A stretch of 64,000 bases of DNA from Cycas panzhihuaensis. Lineage: Eukaryota > Cycadophyta. Shown piece by piece: positions 22,110-34,880 of the stretch. The notes below the pieces were generated by a model, which did no database searches, was not told the DNA's origin, and saw nothing but the letters and a program-made list of their open reading frames with translations. The stretch is from positions 150,543,741 to 150,607,740 of the forward strand of contig CM041465.1 of the NCBI GenBank assembly GCA_023213395.1, in the 5' to 3' direction. Within the stretch, counting starts at the first letter, position 1, and each line of letters opens with the position of its first letter. The position numbers and the translations under genes are program-made.

Positions 22110-23130
22110 TACTCCTAATCCTTTTGTATTTGAGAAGGTAGTGAAAGACCAAATGTGGCAAGCTACTATGGATGAAGAGATGAATTCTATCATTAAGAAT
22201 GACACATGGGAGCTTACAAAGTTTTCACTTGGTAAAAAGTTAATTGATTATATAAGATAAAGTTTCATGTTGATGGCTCTATCAAGCAACATAAAGCTCA
22301 ACTAGTTGTGAAAGATTTTAATAACAAGAGGGGATTAACTATGAAGAAACCTTTGTACTAATAGTCAACATGACCATATTATATCTGGTGATGTTATTTA
22401 TATCTCAATTTAAATAGCCTATATAACAGATGGATGTGAAGAGTGGCTTCCTTAATGGAGAGCTTATTGAAAAAGTTTTCTTAAGACATCCTCCTAGCTA
22501 TGATATTCCTAGAAATTAACACTTAATTTGTAAACTTAAAAAAGTACTTTATGGACTCAAGCAATCATCTCATACCTAATATGCCAAAATTGATGCCTTC
22601 TTTATTAAGCATAGATTTATTTGTTCATCCTTTGATCCTGATCTCTATATTAGGATCTATAATAATTTGATTACCATCATTATTCTCTATGTTGATGACT
22701 TGGAAATTACTAGGAATGATGATGAAGGCATTTTTAGTCTCTAGCATGAACTTAAAAGTAGCTTCAAGATGACTAACCTTAGCTTATTTTATGACTTCTT
22801 TAGAATTAAAGTATATTAAGAACCAAGACATATATTCTTGTCATACTCCAAGTATGTCAATGAGCTATTATGGATGAGTGACTACAAACCTTCTCCCATA
22901 CATATGGAGACTAAGACTAAGCTAATAATGGATGAACATGGCAAACCTTTTGATCCCACACTTTATAGATAACTAGTAGGGAATTTAATTTATCTTACTT
23001 ACACTCATCCAAACATTACATACGTAATTGAGATCTACTCAAGGTACATGTCATAACTCATATTATCACATTAGAAAGTAGCCACTAGGATTCTCAAATG
23101 TATTTGTAGCATTGTGCAACTTGCCCTTGA
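22110..23130 (+). pseudogene. copia E reverse transcriptase
   Basis: RT motifs in order: MWQATMDEEMNSI...NDTWEL, QMDVKSGFLNGELIEKVFL, KKVLYGLKQSSHT, and the catalytic ILYVDDLEIT near 22690 with an intact YVDD. FYDFFRIKVY and PTLYR*LVGNLIYLTYTHPN then lead toward RNase H. The stops seen (TAA, TAG) mostly sit where Gln or Trp is expected. The strand and spacing fit the rest of E. Confidence 0.8.
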
Positions 23131-23441
23131 TTATAGCCAAGAAGATATGGTTATATAGAATTCTTGTTAAGCTTGGTCTTCAATAGACCCAAGCCACTCT
23201 TCTATGCTATGATAATCAAAGTGTACTAAAGAAGACAAAGAACCATGTTTTCCATGCATGAACAAAACATATTGAGGTTTATCATCATTTCATCTGTAAA
23301 CATGTAAAAGATAGAGAAGTTAATCTAGTGTATTAACCTACAAAAGAATAAGTAGTAGACATTTTCACTAAAACACTTGGTAAACTAAAGTTTGAAAGGT
23401 TTCAATATGACCTAAGTGTTAAAATTAATGAAGCTAGTATT
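23131..23441 (+). pseudogene. copia E RNase H remnant
   Basis: The frame passes from ALDYSQED, just after RT, directly to 'ATLLCYDNQSV' and 'NHVFHARTKHIEVYHHFI', ending in 'VDIFTKTLGKLKFERF'. The first half of copia RNase H, with its usual 'Y.DADWAG' and 'EAEYMA' sites, is missing, so an internal deletion of a few hundred bases is inferred. Without it the element could not process its RNA-DNA hybrid. Confidence 0.65.
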
Positions 23442-23450
23442 AAGGGAGAA
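23442..23450 (+). promoter_or_regulatory. polypurine tract of copia E
   Basis: AAGGGAGAA directly precedes the 3' LTR start TGTTAAAA. Confidence 0.8.
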
Positions 23451-23812
23451 TGTTAAAATATAATAACAACTTCTTTATATTGTAATTCACTTTATATAAT
23501 ATGTTGTAATGTTATATTCCTAGTTGAGGGTATGTAAATACATTTTTTGCTTAATAAGCCAATTGTATTTTACCATTAAGTTAGCCAATTTTATAATTTT
23601 AAGAGTGATATTGAGCCCTATAAATATAGATCATGTCCTCAACCTTATAAGTTTGATTATTCTATTATTGGAATAAAACTCTACTAGAAATACAATAGTA
23701 GGCATCAATTAATTTGGCGTGCCTATTATGTTTACTTAATATTTGCTTTATAGTTTATTTGATCTTTGTTTATGGTATATAAGAGAAAAATATAGATCTT
23801 GAATTTCTTTCA
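23451..23812 (+). repeat. copia E 3' LTR
   Basis: 362 bp with canonical TG...CA ends, co-linear with 17015-17384. TCCTT follows as the TSD. Confidence 0.87.
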
Positions 23813-23817
23813 TCCTT
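23813..23817. repeat. target-site duplication of copia E, right copy
   Basis: TCCTT pairs with TCCTC at 17010-17014. Confidence 0.65.
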
Positions 23818-24390
23818 AACCTAATCTTCAACCTCAATTGAATCAACATCATGAGTTCTATCTTCTTAAAAAATAACATCATGAGTTATATAAACTTTTT
23901 GAGTAAACATATATACTTTGTATACTTTGCTTTCCTTAAAGTATCTATTAAGGATATACTTCATGCTATTGTCATCCAACTTTTGTCATTTTTCCTTTGG
24001 AATATATATATGCACATTACATCTAAAGATTCTTAGATAACTTATAGTTAGTTTCCTACTTGACCAATCTTCCTCAAGGGTCATATTCTTTATTGCCCTT
24101 GTAGTGCCACTATTTATTAGATATATTATTATATTCATAGCTTCTACCTATAAGAAATCTATTATATCCTTATCTTTCATCATCACTTTGCCTTTTTAAA
24201 CTAAAATTTTGTGTATTAATTTAACAACTCTATTTTGCTGAGGTATGTAGACAATAGCAAACTGCCTTTGAATTCCATGATCCTTATAGAATTGGGTAAA
24301 TTCATTTGAAGTGGACTCTCTAAAATACTCTAAATTGCAGGTGACCTAGGAAGCTTACATTTTTTTTATAATGATGTGCCTAGGGTATGG
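23818..24390 (-). pseudogene. copia F integrase, 5'-truncated
   Basis: On the minus strand the frame reads KLPRSPAI*SILEST (remnant of the 'LRSDNG.EY' second Asp site), FTQFYKDHGIQRQFA, then VYIPQQNRVVKLIHKILV (family 'TPQQNGVAER.NR.I', with the catalytic Glu region altered), INSGTTRAIKNMTLEEDW, and a KLDDNSMKYI block. Downstream (lower coordinates) it runs into copia E at 23813 and resumes as RT at 17014. Upstream of about 24390 the element is lost, replaced by LTR fragment H. Confidence 0.75.
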
Positions 24391-25616
24391 AACCTCTATA
24401 TGTGTGAATAGATCCTACAATGCTAATGTTGGGTGTCTATACACTATGTGAGTGTAGTTGCAAGGGAAATCTAAAAGTGGATTAGGAGAAAGAAGCTAAA
24501 CTAAAGGCATCAGGTGTGTACATGTGTATAAAATAAGTATATGATTTTGGTTCCAAATTGGCCTATGGAAAACTAAAGGATATGATATACTCCTAAATGT
24601 AGTTAAATGCTCTTCAATTTTTAATGCACGCACTTAGTTTACTCTAGATTAAGTTTGCAAGTTACCCTTGTAAATTTGGGACTCATGATACGAAAGTCCG
24701 TCCTTATATCTTAGGCTTGTAATAAGGTAGACAAATAGTTGGTCTAACTCCCCACCTTAAAAATATAATGCATGTATGATAAAAAAGGAATGTAACTATT
24801 TCTTCTTTTTTGGGAAGAGAGGGGTAGAATGCATGCAAATCTCTTTTCTTTTCTTTTTTTGTTCTCTTTTTCTTTTTTTCCTTTTTTTTTTTGAATAAAG
24901 AAAAGAAGAAGGGGTGAAAAAGAAGGGTATTTTATAAGGGGAAAAAGAAGTCGATTTTATAAATAAAGTGAGGCTAGGAGGTTGGTGGATTTTTGTTCAT
25001 AATGTGGAAAATATCATCAAACAAAAACCATGAATTTGCTCATGATTTGTGGGATTTGGCTATAAGAAGCTCAAGATTTAGGGGGATTTGGGGCCCATTG
25101 GGCCTCCAAATCTAGCAAGGATTGAATTGAGGCTATCATGATCTTCCCAAGATTCACATTCAAGCATTTATGAGATAACTATCACCATAAAACTTAAATC
25201 TAGGTTGATGACAATCGTACCATAAAGTACTTTGTGATACTACTATTGCAAGTAGAATATAAAGTGGTATACAATAATTGGGTATTTTTCATCAAATAGT
25301 CATGCAATCTAGCCTCTAACTTATAGATGGTAGGCATGAGGATCAACAATAAATAGAAGTCAATAGGAAAACTAAGAAAGCAAGACTTAAAAGGGTAAAA
25401 GTGAGTCAAAAAATGAGATGGAAATGAAGTTGCAAGTATAGGGAAAGCATTATTTCTAGCCTAGGAAGTCCAATGGGTGGACTAAATGGTTATGGACTAA
25501 GGTCTTACTCGTCATTAGTATAGAAGAGGGGAATGGGTGAACAAACAATTAAGCACTCAAGCATATATTAACCATGTAATCTTAAATATCAACTAGTGAA
25601 AAAGAGTTTAGGATAT
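24391..25616 (-). repeat. gypsy-family LTR fragment H
   Basis: Minus-strand relative of the LTRs of G, C and A. Aligned blocks include a 'gtgagtgtagttgcaaggg' stretch against G's reverse complement ('ttgagtgcacatgcaaggg'), 'agctaaactaaaggcatc', a polypyrimidine/polypurine zone (24840-24930), a GTACCATAAAGTACTTTGTGATAC motif region near 25218, and a 'ggtcttactcgtcattagtat' block matching A's 'agtcttggtcatcataagtat'. Both ends are incomplete: the right side stops where G begins, about 50-60 bp short of the expected terminus. At about 1.2 kb it is roughly half the length of its relatives, so internal sequence is missing. Confidence 0.6.
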
Positions 25617-25618
25617 AT

Positions 25619-28130
25619 TATTTCCCAGCTTCCAAGAATGAGGTTTGGATACTTGACTAAATAAGGTAAGTGCAAGTATGTTTTTTCCCCTTTTCACTCT
25701 TTATTGATTTATATTTATAGTTGTGTAGTTAATACATACTTGATTATTGATTCATTCCCCTTTTATATGCTAATGATGATAAGGATGTTAGTCTAGGGCT
25801 TTGATGTCTGCCTAATAGACTTTTTAAGTTAGAAAAGGTACCACCTTAATTGCCTGCAACTTATTTCTTTACTAATTATTGCTTTGTCTTTGCTTGTTCA
25901 GATGTGTTTTTACCTTACTACCACTTGATATTGACTGATTGCTACCTTTAGGACCTGTCACTTTTGAGTTTGCTTAACTATATGATGAAAGGTTAGTGAA
26001 AAATGAATTCTATTTCCTTATTATTTTAGTTTTGGACTATATCAACAGTACCGTGAAGTATGTTATGGTACCATAAACAAATTTATACTACAACTATTAC
26101 CAGCCTAGATTTAAGTTTAATAATGATAATTAGCTTATAAATGATAGATTATTAGCCTTGGTAGGCCATGTTAGCCCTAGGTTAGCTTACAACAGTCTTG
26201 AGAGGCTAAACATGCCTCAATCTTCTTATTTATTTTATTTTCCTTAAGGAAAATCCCTCAAACCATGAGCGTCACTCATGGTTTTTCCTACATTGTGGAT
26301 AGAAAGGCACCAACCCTTCACCCTATTTCATCCATAAAACCGCCTCATTTTTTCAAACGAGTGGAGGAGATATTCCATGCAAGAGTACCCTACTATTATG
26401 CCATCAATTTTTTTCTAGAGCACTAGTAAATTTAAACCAAGCAACTAGATATCATTTGGGAGATTGCAAGCAAGCAACCATAAGCTATTGGAGAGTCTTT
26501 GGGGAAAGATTCAATAACCATTGGACATTATTCCCTTATAAAGGTATAGGCAATCCACTTATCCTTGCTTAGGTTAGTATTCATTCTCTTCTCTACATCT
26601 TGGTCATGTAATATTATGTGATTTCATGATGGAAATTTACTAGCAGATATATTTTGTCACTTATCATCTCATTTACTCAATGAGTGGAGTCTCTTCTTGT
26701 GTTCTTTTCGTATTTCTTGGTTGATCTCTTTGAACAAGTTATAAGATTGGGGAGGTTTTCTAAGTACAACATAGGAAACCACACATATTTGGGAGACGAT
26801 TGCCATTCTAAGGCACCCCAACCCAACCCATCCTATCTCATTCTCTTTTGCTTATAGATTAGAGATTTTTATTTTATGCTTGTACTTATCTTTCTATGAG
26901 CTACATATATGATTGAGCATTATTAGACCTCTTACAGATCTCTTTCTTTTGTGAGGCACTAACTTGTATGTAGGAAGAAGAAAGATAGTTTTTAAGGCCA
27001 TCTATTTTAAGTTCTTTCTTAAAAGAACTACCACATTTCTTCACACCAATTATTTCTAAAGTAGTAAGATTGAAAGTTTATCTTATTATACCTTTCTTTT
27101 TTCATCACAAGGGTGTTTGACAAGCAAAAATGCTACTGAAATCCTCTTAGGAGTGGGTAAGTATTAACTTCATCTCCTTCTTATTATGCTAAGGATGCTG
27201 TAATGCGTAGAAGGAAGCTATTGCTTCATTGACCCACTCTTTTTTGGGTACACATCATCTCTTTTAGTTTATTATTCTTTGTTTGATGCTTTTAAAGGAA
27301 AAGAACGAAGAAAAAAAGAGAAAAGGAAAAGTACAAATATCTCTTTATTTTTCTTCTTATTTCATTTTCTTCTTGTTTTCCTAAAAATGAAATTAAAAAA
27401 ACAAAAGAGAGATAAAGGAATAAGTAAAGAAAAGGTTTTGCTTAGTTTGCCTAGTTTCTTTTTCCCTTTTCTCTTTTATTTTATTTCAAAAAAAAAAAAA
27501 TAGTACAAAGAGAGAGAGAGAGAAAGTAAAGAGAAGGATTTGCTTTAGTTTGCCTAGCTCTTTTTCCCATTCTTTTCCCTCTTTCTTTTATATCAAAAAA
27601 AAGAAATGAAAAAGAGAAAAGGGAAAAGGAAAGGATTGTTTGCATTGCATTTTCTTTATCTACACTTGCTCTTATGTTGTGCTACATTTTTTTAAGTAGA
27701 AGAATGAACTAATAGATTACATACTAGATTTCCAGCCCAAAATATGAGGAGAATCTATGCTAATGCAAGTCTCAAATTTGTAAGAGTAGAATATAAACCC
27801 CACTAGGCATTGGCTAAGTGCATTTATCCAAATTGAGAGAGCATATAGTTGTATTTTAAGAGTTTGTTACAACTTCCCCTTTTTCCATAGGCATCATTTG
27901 ACATCTAAGAGTCATCCATTCCTTTTGATGCATATGTACGCTTACTTGGATGCCCTTAGTTTAGCCTCTTAGGTATAAAGAAGTGACTCCCCTTGCATGT
28001 GCACTCAAGTAGTACATGAGCACCCTATGTTGGCATCTTATGACTCATTGCATATTTGTAGGTCCTACAACCTAGGTCTACCATTATTTAGGTATAATCA
28101 TCTTAGGACATCATTGTTAAAAGCATTCTA
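25619..28130 (+). repeat. gypsy G 5' LTR
   Basis: About 2.5 kb. It starts TATTTCCCAGCTTCC (TG decayed to TA) and is co-linear with 28266-30372 and with C's 3' LTR. It includes a CCGTGAAGTATGTTATGGTACC motif near 26050, A/T-homopurine-homopyrimidine tracts (27295-27620, including GA repeats), and the terminal block before the PBS. The open frame 27279-27503 is a low-complexity Lys/Phe frame and not a gene. Confidence 0.82.
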
Positions 28131-28265
28131 TTAGCAACCATACTATGGACTTGCCAGTTGGAAAGCTTTGAAACCTTTTAGAAATTTCACATACACCATC
28201 CCCATCACATTTAGGATTTGATAGGGTGTTAAGTAGCAATCCACATATTCCCTACCCTTATCCTC
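28131..28265 (+). promoter_or_regulatory. gypsy G primer site and leader stub
   Basis: TTAGCAACCATACTATGGAC aligns without gaps to C's primer site region (CTGGTGGCCATATTGGGGAC) and is followed by the shared word ACTTGCCAGT. The leader is cut after TCCTC (28261-28265), which is the TSD of C. It continues at 51031 with TATTGATATTCCCAAGTAGA, matching C's 'ttatattcttcctaagtaga'. Confidence 0.75.
28261..28265. repeat. target-site duplication of gypsy C, left copy
   Basis: TCCTC is identical to 51026-51030, immediately outside C's 3' LTR. Confidence 0.85.
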
Positions 28266-30372
28266 TATTTCCCAGCTTCCAAGAATGGGATTTGGACACT
28301 CAACCAAGTAAGGTAAGTTTAAGTATGTTCTTTGTCCCTCTTCACTCTTTATTTGATTTATTTTTAAGATGGTGTGGTTAGCACATGCTTGTTTGCTTAC
28401 TTGTTGGTCACTTTATGTCCCTTTTTACATGCCTATGATGATTAGGACATTGGTCCATGGCTTTGATATCCACTAATTAGATTTCTTGGGTTGGAAAGGG
28501 TGTCTCACTGACTCCCTATGACTTATTTCTTTCTGATTATTATTTTATTTTTGCTTATTTGGCCTTAGTTCCAGCTTTTTACCACATGCTACTAATTGAT
28601 TGATGCCTTAAGACCTATTGTTTATGAGACTATTTAATTGCATGAAGGAATTAATGGGAAAATTTAACTTTGTTGCTTTATCACTTAATGTTTTCATTAC
28701 ATTAGTACTATTGCAAAGTATTTTGTAGTACTACATATATATTTGTGGTATCATAAATAACTCTATAGTATGATTGTCACCAATCTATATTTAGGTTTAA
28801 TGGTGATAAATGACTCATAAATGAAGATCTATCAGTTCTAACATTCTATTAGTAGCCCCAAGTCGGTTTACACTTGCTTAAAGAGGCTAAACATGCCTCA
28901 AACTACATAAATTATACCCATTTCAAAGTTAGATTCATCAAACCATAAGTAAGAGCTATGGTTTTTGGTTGATGGTTTCCAACATATTATGGAAAGAAAA
29001 TCACCAACCCATTACCTTCCTTTCATCTATAAATCACCCTTATTTTCCAAAGGGAAAGGGAGAGACATTAAGGCAAGAGTTACTACGCAATTATGCTACT
29101 AATTTTTTGTTAGAATACTAGAAATTGAAAGTAAGCAACTAGCTACTATTGGGGAGATTGCAAGTAAGACATCACAAGCTATAGGGGAGTCCTTAGAGGA
29201 GTGATTTTAGTAACCATTAGCCACCATTCTCTTTCAAGGTATAGGTAAACTACTTTTCGTTTTCTTTGGTAAGACTACTCTCTCTTTTCTTCATCTTATT
29301 CATGCCATGATATGTGATTATGTGATGAGAGTATGCTAGTAAGTTTCCTTCTTATTCATCTTCTTATTTGTTGAGTGAGTTAATTATCCCTTTATGATCT
29401 TTTTCTTATTTTTGAATGATCTTCTTTAATAGGATTAGGGAGGTTTGCTAAGTATGACTTAAGAAACCACTCATATTTGGGGGGTGATTTCCATTATGAG
29501 GCACCCAAACCCATCTAATATTATTCTCTCCTATTTATAGATTATCATTTTAATACTTTGCACCACTCTTTCTATGAGTTACATATATATATTTGAATTC
29601 CATTAATTATCTTATAGATCTCTTTATTTCATGGGATACTAATTTGTATGTAGAAAGGGAAGAGTAAGCTTTTACGGTCATCTACTTAGCATATTCACAT
29701 GAAGAAGGTTATAACAACTACTCACATCGATTACCCTTCAAAGAGGTAAAATGGGAGTTCATTTTGTAATGTTTTTTCTTTGATTTAACAACTTTCATCT
29801 CTCCTTTTTTATCATAAGAGGCTTTCATCAAGCTAAAATACTGCTAAAATTCTTTTAAGGGTAGGTAAATATTAGGCCCCTTTTCTCTCATGGGAGAAGT
29901 TTCACACATTTACATTTATTTTGCATTAAATTTCTAGAGTAGGGGATTAAACCACTAGGTTGCATACTAGGTTTCAAACCCAGATGTGAGGAGTGACCAT
30001 GTTCACATAAGTCCTAAATGTGCAAGGATAAAAATGTAAACTCATTAGGAATAGACCAAGTATATTCATCCAAATTTAAAAGCATGTAATTGTATTTTAG
30101 GAGTGTATTATATTTTCCCTCAATTTTCTGTATAAACTATTTTACGTTATGGGGTTATTGATTCCCTTTAATGCATATATGCTCTCATTTAGATGTCCTT
30201 AATTTAGCCTCTTAAAAAGAGAAAAATGATTACTCTTGAACACATGCTTAAGTAACACATGGGTGCCCTTCATTAGTTTCTTAAGATTCTTTACACACCC
30301 ATAGACCCGCACCTTAGGTTTATTATCATTTAAGTATAATCATCTTAGGTTGTCTCTATTAGGTGTATTTCA
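28266..30372 (+). repeat. gypsy C 5' LTR
   Basis: 2107 bp, from TATTTCCCAGC (decayed TG) to GTGTATTTCA. It is co-linear with G's 5' LTR and C's 3' LTR. A recurring GTACTA / GTGGTATCAT motif zone lies at 28705-28770. It is shorter than its 3' partner partly because of simple-repeat and tandem differences. Confidence 0.85.
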
Positions 30373-30392
30373 CTGGTGGCCATATTGGGGAC
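30373..30392 (+). promoter_or_regulatory. primer-binding site of gypsy C
   Basis: CTGGTGGCCATATTGGGGAC directly follows the LTR terminus CA. A and G have counterparts at the same place. Confidence 0.7.
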
Positions 30393-33330
30393 TTGCCAGT
30401 AGGATAGCCATTCACTCATTCAAGGAATTCCTCTCATCACCTCCCCACATTTGGGTTAGTTAGTATGTTAGGTAGTGATCTACATTGTTCTTATCCCTAC
30501 CTTCCTTATATTCTTCCTAAGTAGAGTGGCAAGCTCATGATTGTGACATATATCACATCATTTATGTGGCTTACTATCTTTGGAAGTCCCATCCCCTTAT
30601 GACTTCATCAAATTAAGTGACCAAGAGTCACTAATGTAGGGATTCTTGTTAGATTAGGCATACAATTTGTATACCCATGATTAGCCTAAACCGAAGGTTC
30701 CTTACCCTTATGAGGATCTCATCCATGCTGGTGGAGATCCTTCATATCAATTATATGAGTAAGTAAAACCATATCCCATGGTCCTTCATCCACATATACT
30801 TGAGGGGTCCCAATAATATGACCTTGCTCTATATCTACAATATGCATCTATCCCCTTTCTAACACACTAGGGTCAATATGGAGAGTCATTTGCCTTCTGC
30901 GATCTAGCACATATCCCACTTGAGGCCATGATGGAACTATTAAAGGAACGCTATGAAGCAAATGTTGGCCAACCTCCTCCATGATGGCTATAATGGTTAC
31001 TCCCGAGTTTGTCATTTACCTCTTTTATCATTCCTCCTCCTACTTCCACTCAACCTCCATTATTAACCCTCACTAAAATTATGACTACATCATAAATATC
31101 TCTAGGTGCTCCATCTGATCATAAACTTTCACAAGGTGTAAAAACTTCCTAAATACAGGGGAGCATGGCTCCCTTTCACATTATAATCTCACTATTGAGT
31201 GTAGTCCATATGCCTATGATACCTACCACCATACCTCCATGCCCTCATTATCTAGGTCAAGGAGGATTAGACCCCATTCACCCTCATCTGCAACATAGGG
31301 ATCCATCTTTGTACATTCCCTCTAGTTACACTTTACAACACTAGGGGCATGGGGGTTTAAACCCCCTACCTATATATGGAGTATACCCTCTTCATCCATA
31401 TGGGGTCGCCCCTCCTATTAGGGGACCTTTTGGTCAAAACCCCTTGTCCTATCCATTGTCCTAAGTAATGCAATTAGTTCTAACCATGGTCCCCCTTAAG
31501 GAGGACCCTTGCCTCCCTATTCCTCATCTTATTATGCTCTCAGTCCCCTAGGTGCAATGGAGAGCATTCAATCCATGTATCCTCCTTACCCTTGTGTTGG
31601 TCTAAGGAATCCTCACCCACACCCTTATGCATCTTATCCTTATGGAAGACCACCTCCTCTACACCAATTAGAGGGAGTCCCATATGACTCCCCTTCGTAT
31701 CCACCTTATCACCATGGTCATAGCCCTACACCCCTCCTTCTTACCCATCTTATGTAGGTAGTGGATACCCTTATATAGACCTTATAAACCCTCCTTTTGG
31801 CTTTTTAATTAAACTAGGGGTGTGCCTCTTATTGACTATAGGTTGAGCCCCTTTTCCATGGAGGCCCTAAGAATTAACCTACTACCTCATCCCCATGAAG
31901 TGCCTAAATTCGATGACACTTATCCCTAAGACGCCACTACTCGTATTAGAGATTTTTCCATGGCATGCATCAATTATTGGGTGTACAATCACATTTTAAT
32001 AAAATTATTTCCTCAATCACTACAAGGAGATGTATTGAAGTGGTTCTACTACATACCTATGCATTCCATATCTACATTTCAACAATTAGTTGATGCTTTC
32101 ATCAATTATTTCAATGTGGCTTGACCTTTTAAAAGTGGGGTTAAGGCCCTAATTTTGTTTAAACAAGGTCATAATGAATTGAATTATGATTTTGTCCAAT
32201 ATTTCCATGACCTCCTTCACTCTTCTAAGGCCACACTATCAGAAGAGTTGAAGAGGGATATTTTCACAAATGCATTACATCTCGAGGTACACATAAAGGT
32301 CCTCAAAATGGGGGCAACTACATATGAATCCACCATAGATAAACGCTTGGTATTAGAATTGATTAAGATCCAAGTGAATCTAAAATAGATTCCTAAACAT
32401 ATATAAAATTACCAGGAATTGCCTCCCCTATATGACCAAAAAGAAGCCTAACAACCCTCTAGGTCCTCTATCAATACAACTAATAAGACCTTCAACCTAC
32501 TCACTTCTATCATTTATTCATTTGAGTGAATGATAAGGGACCTAAAGTTATAACCAATATAGCTTGCTTTTAAGCCACATCCATCCCCATAAGGATACCA
32601 ATAGGTCCATTAAACTACCTAAGCCTTATCATCTAAAAATGAGGGTACTTAATCATCTCAAGGAAAGAGGATAAGGCCCCCTCCCAAAAAGAAGTGGTGC
32701 TCAGTCCATAGTGAGTGCACCCATGATGATTCAAGGTATTAGAATTAACACCCTGAGCTTGTGTTACTGCATGACCCCCCCATCCTAAGGTGCAAGATCC
32801 ATTCCCTAACCGTAAGGAACAAGATTAAGGGACACAACAACAAAATAGGTAGATAAGATTTAGGAGGGGAGCTCCTCCTCTCCCATCAAATCAATCTAAG
32901 GGTAAAGAGCTTGTCAATACCTCATCCCCTTTGAGCCTAATGGCTCAACCTGTAACATCCTCCTAGACCATAAATAAGGGTAAGAGGATTATTTAGTTAC
33001 TTGAGACTACTCAAGCATGCCTAGTCATATGGTCTCAAGTTACGAAGGAGGCCTGCGAGGCCTCTATGTCGCAATAACTAACATCTTTAGAGAATCCCCT
33101 AACTAAGATTCTTATTATACCAAAGACCATACATGTATGCCTAGGGCACTACGATTTCAAGTGTGCCATCCCCCAACCCATAGGCAAAAGGAAGGCCTTC
33201 TCAATAATTAAAAGACTCCATATAGTCTCTACTAAAATGTCTATGATAAATATTCTAAAGAGTTGCCTCTATTATAGAGCCTTCGTTTTGGAGGCCTTAG
33301 GGTATAATAATGTACCCATCCATACTATGG
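30393..33330 (+). pseudogene. gypsy C leader and gag
   Basis: After a leader to about 30.7 kb, gag begins with a long Pro/Tyr/Ser-rich N-terminal region (for example YPPYPCVGLRNPHPHPYASY near 31590). The gag core spans about 31895-32385: EVPKFDDTYP, FSMACINYWVYNHILIKLFP, LQGDVLKWFYYIP, FQQLVDAFINYFNVA, then FKQGHNELNYDFVQYFHDLL and DIFTNALHLEVHIKVLKMGA. A CX2HX4HX4C-type knuckle is recognisable near 32695 as WCSVHSECTHDDSRY, with the last Cys changed to Tyr. Stops are mainly at Gln/Trp positions. The protein would assemble the particle. Confidence 0.8.
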
Positions 33331-33429
33331 GCAGTTCTTCATCTTGAGGGTCCACACTCATCATGTTTGATCAACATGACCTTCTAGCAGCCAAGTATAA
33401 GTAGGCTCTATTAGCATTATCCCTTTATA

Positions 33430-33800
33430 ATCTTAATTGAAATGCCTAAGTTCACCCTGAAGAGGATTATTATAGATAGTAGTTCCTTAATCAATATTAT
33501 TCTTGTGTGTATGCTCTAAAAGTTGCAAATAGAGGCTCCTGAGCCTATCCCTTAGAGATGACAAGGGTATGATGGGAATGAGAAGGCACTTTTAGAAATG
33601 GTGACACTCCCTCTAACCTTGGAAGACAAGACCATGAAAATAGACATTGTTGTCTTAGACATCAATGTAGATTACAATTTCTTATTAGGTTAGCCATGGC
33701 TTGACCAAATGGGAGCCATTTACTCATTATAGTAGGTTCAATTTAAATTTACCCACCAAGGGTAAATTAAGGTTATCACTTGAGAGCCACCCATAACTAA
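33430..33800 (+). pseudogene. gypsy C aspartic protease
   Basis: Active-site strand RIIIDSSSLINII (position of the usual D-[TNS]-G-S), followed by LPLTLEDKTMKIDIVVLDIN and YNFLLG*PWLDQMGAIYS, the conserved C-terminal strand of plant gypsy proteases. The residue after the catalytic Asp reads Ser-Ser where relatives have Asn-Gly (G) or Asn-Ser (B). It would cut gag-pol. Confidence 0.72.
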
Positions 33801-34880
33801 GTGATCCCACTAATGATGCCAAGCAAATTTCAAAGTGGAAGATAGAGAGAAGGACTTATCTGATCCATCTATCATAGGGTTCTTTGAGAATAAAGTACCT
33901 TATAAGGGGGAGGGTCTCCCTTCCCCTTAATCAAACTTAGTAAATTTTACTCTCATTGGTGTTGGGAGCTATGACTATTTCGCTATTTTTAGTAATATGG
34001 AGTTTGATGATGGTTATAGGGAACTACTATAACAAATTTCTTTCCTCAATGTTACGAGGGGGGAGACATCACAAATTAACACACCATCTCTATTTGGCCT
34101 GAACCCCTATATGTCTAGATTACCCCTACCATAAGTTCTCCCTCTCCACCAAGGAAAGAATCTCCCTATATTAGGGCATGGTTATCTCATCACTTGCTCC
34201 AAATTGTGTATAACTAGTATCTTGATCAAGGGGACCCCACCTCTCTCAAGGATGTGATGAGGGGGCACCATCCCTCTCCTTTCATCCAAGCTACCTTCTA
34301 GGGGAGGCTCCTTTGAGGGGTATATAATAGATTAATTGACCATGTATCAGATGCTCCTTTGGTTATCTTCCACATACTATGTACTATTAATTTGCTTAGG
34401 TATGTGGGGGACCAACCAACCATCAAGTGCTCCTCTATAGGGCCTAATTAATAACCATTGACTAGTAATGAGGATAAGGACTTTGAATTAGTCTTCTCTC
34501 ATGATGAGTCCATCATATATGACCTCATGCCCATTTGACATTCCTTAGTCTAAATGAAGGTAAGGCCTATTATGAGGGTATAATCTAGCTTATTTGAAGA
34601 GTTACCTCACTATGTAGACTGACTATTAGATCATTATCAATTTATTGCACCTTTGCATACTCCCCAACCTCCTATAAGTAAGACTATCCATGGGATAGAT
34701 TGCTTTGAGAATGACAAAGACTTGTTGGAATATCTAGTAGGGATCTCCCTTAATCTACCCTCTAGACACCATAAGCTTGAATTCTAGAAGTGTTTGGCCA
34801 TCAACTTCCCCTTAATTGAGCCTAATGAAGTGATCATTCCCCTAAACTACTTATTGACCAAGCTCCTCATTATTTTAAGG
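33801..34880 (+). pseudogene. gypsy C PR-RT linker
   Basis: About 1.1 kb of poorly conserved polyprotein between protease and RT, equivalent to B's open frame at 60697-61626. Shared landmarks are GSYDYFAIFSNMEFDDGY (B: ESYGYLAMFDGD) and HGIDCFENDKDLLEYLVG (B: HGVDYFEDDEALLEHLAG). It has no known catalytic domain. Its length and acidity are a consistent trait of the family. Confidence 0.6.

Larger units (their letters stand above)
17015..23812 (+). mobile_element. copia E: complete but dead Ty1/copia element
   Basis: A 6.8-kb plus-strand insertion with LTRs of 370 bp (17015-17384) and 362 bp (23451-23812), a canonical initiator-Met primer site, gag, protease, integrase, RT and RNase H in copia order, a polypurine tract, and a near-perfect TSD. 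It lies inside the minus-strand copia F, between F's RT and integrase. Most of RNase H is deleted, and stops occur in all domains. Confidence 0.88.

Noticed and set aside
27279-27503. Lys/Phe-rich open frame
   Set aside because: Low-complexity purine/pyrimidine tract in G's LTR; composition alone explains it.
25619-30372. Two adjacent LTRs as a product of unequal recombination or a tandem element
   Set aside because: An exact TSD and co-linear resumption of G at 51031 support nested insertion better.
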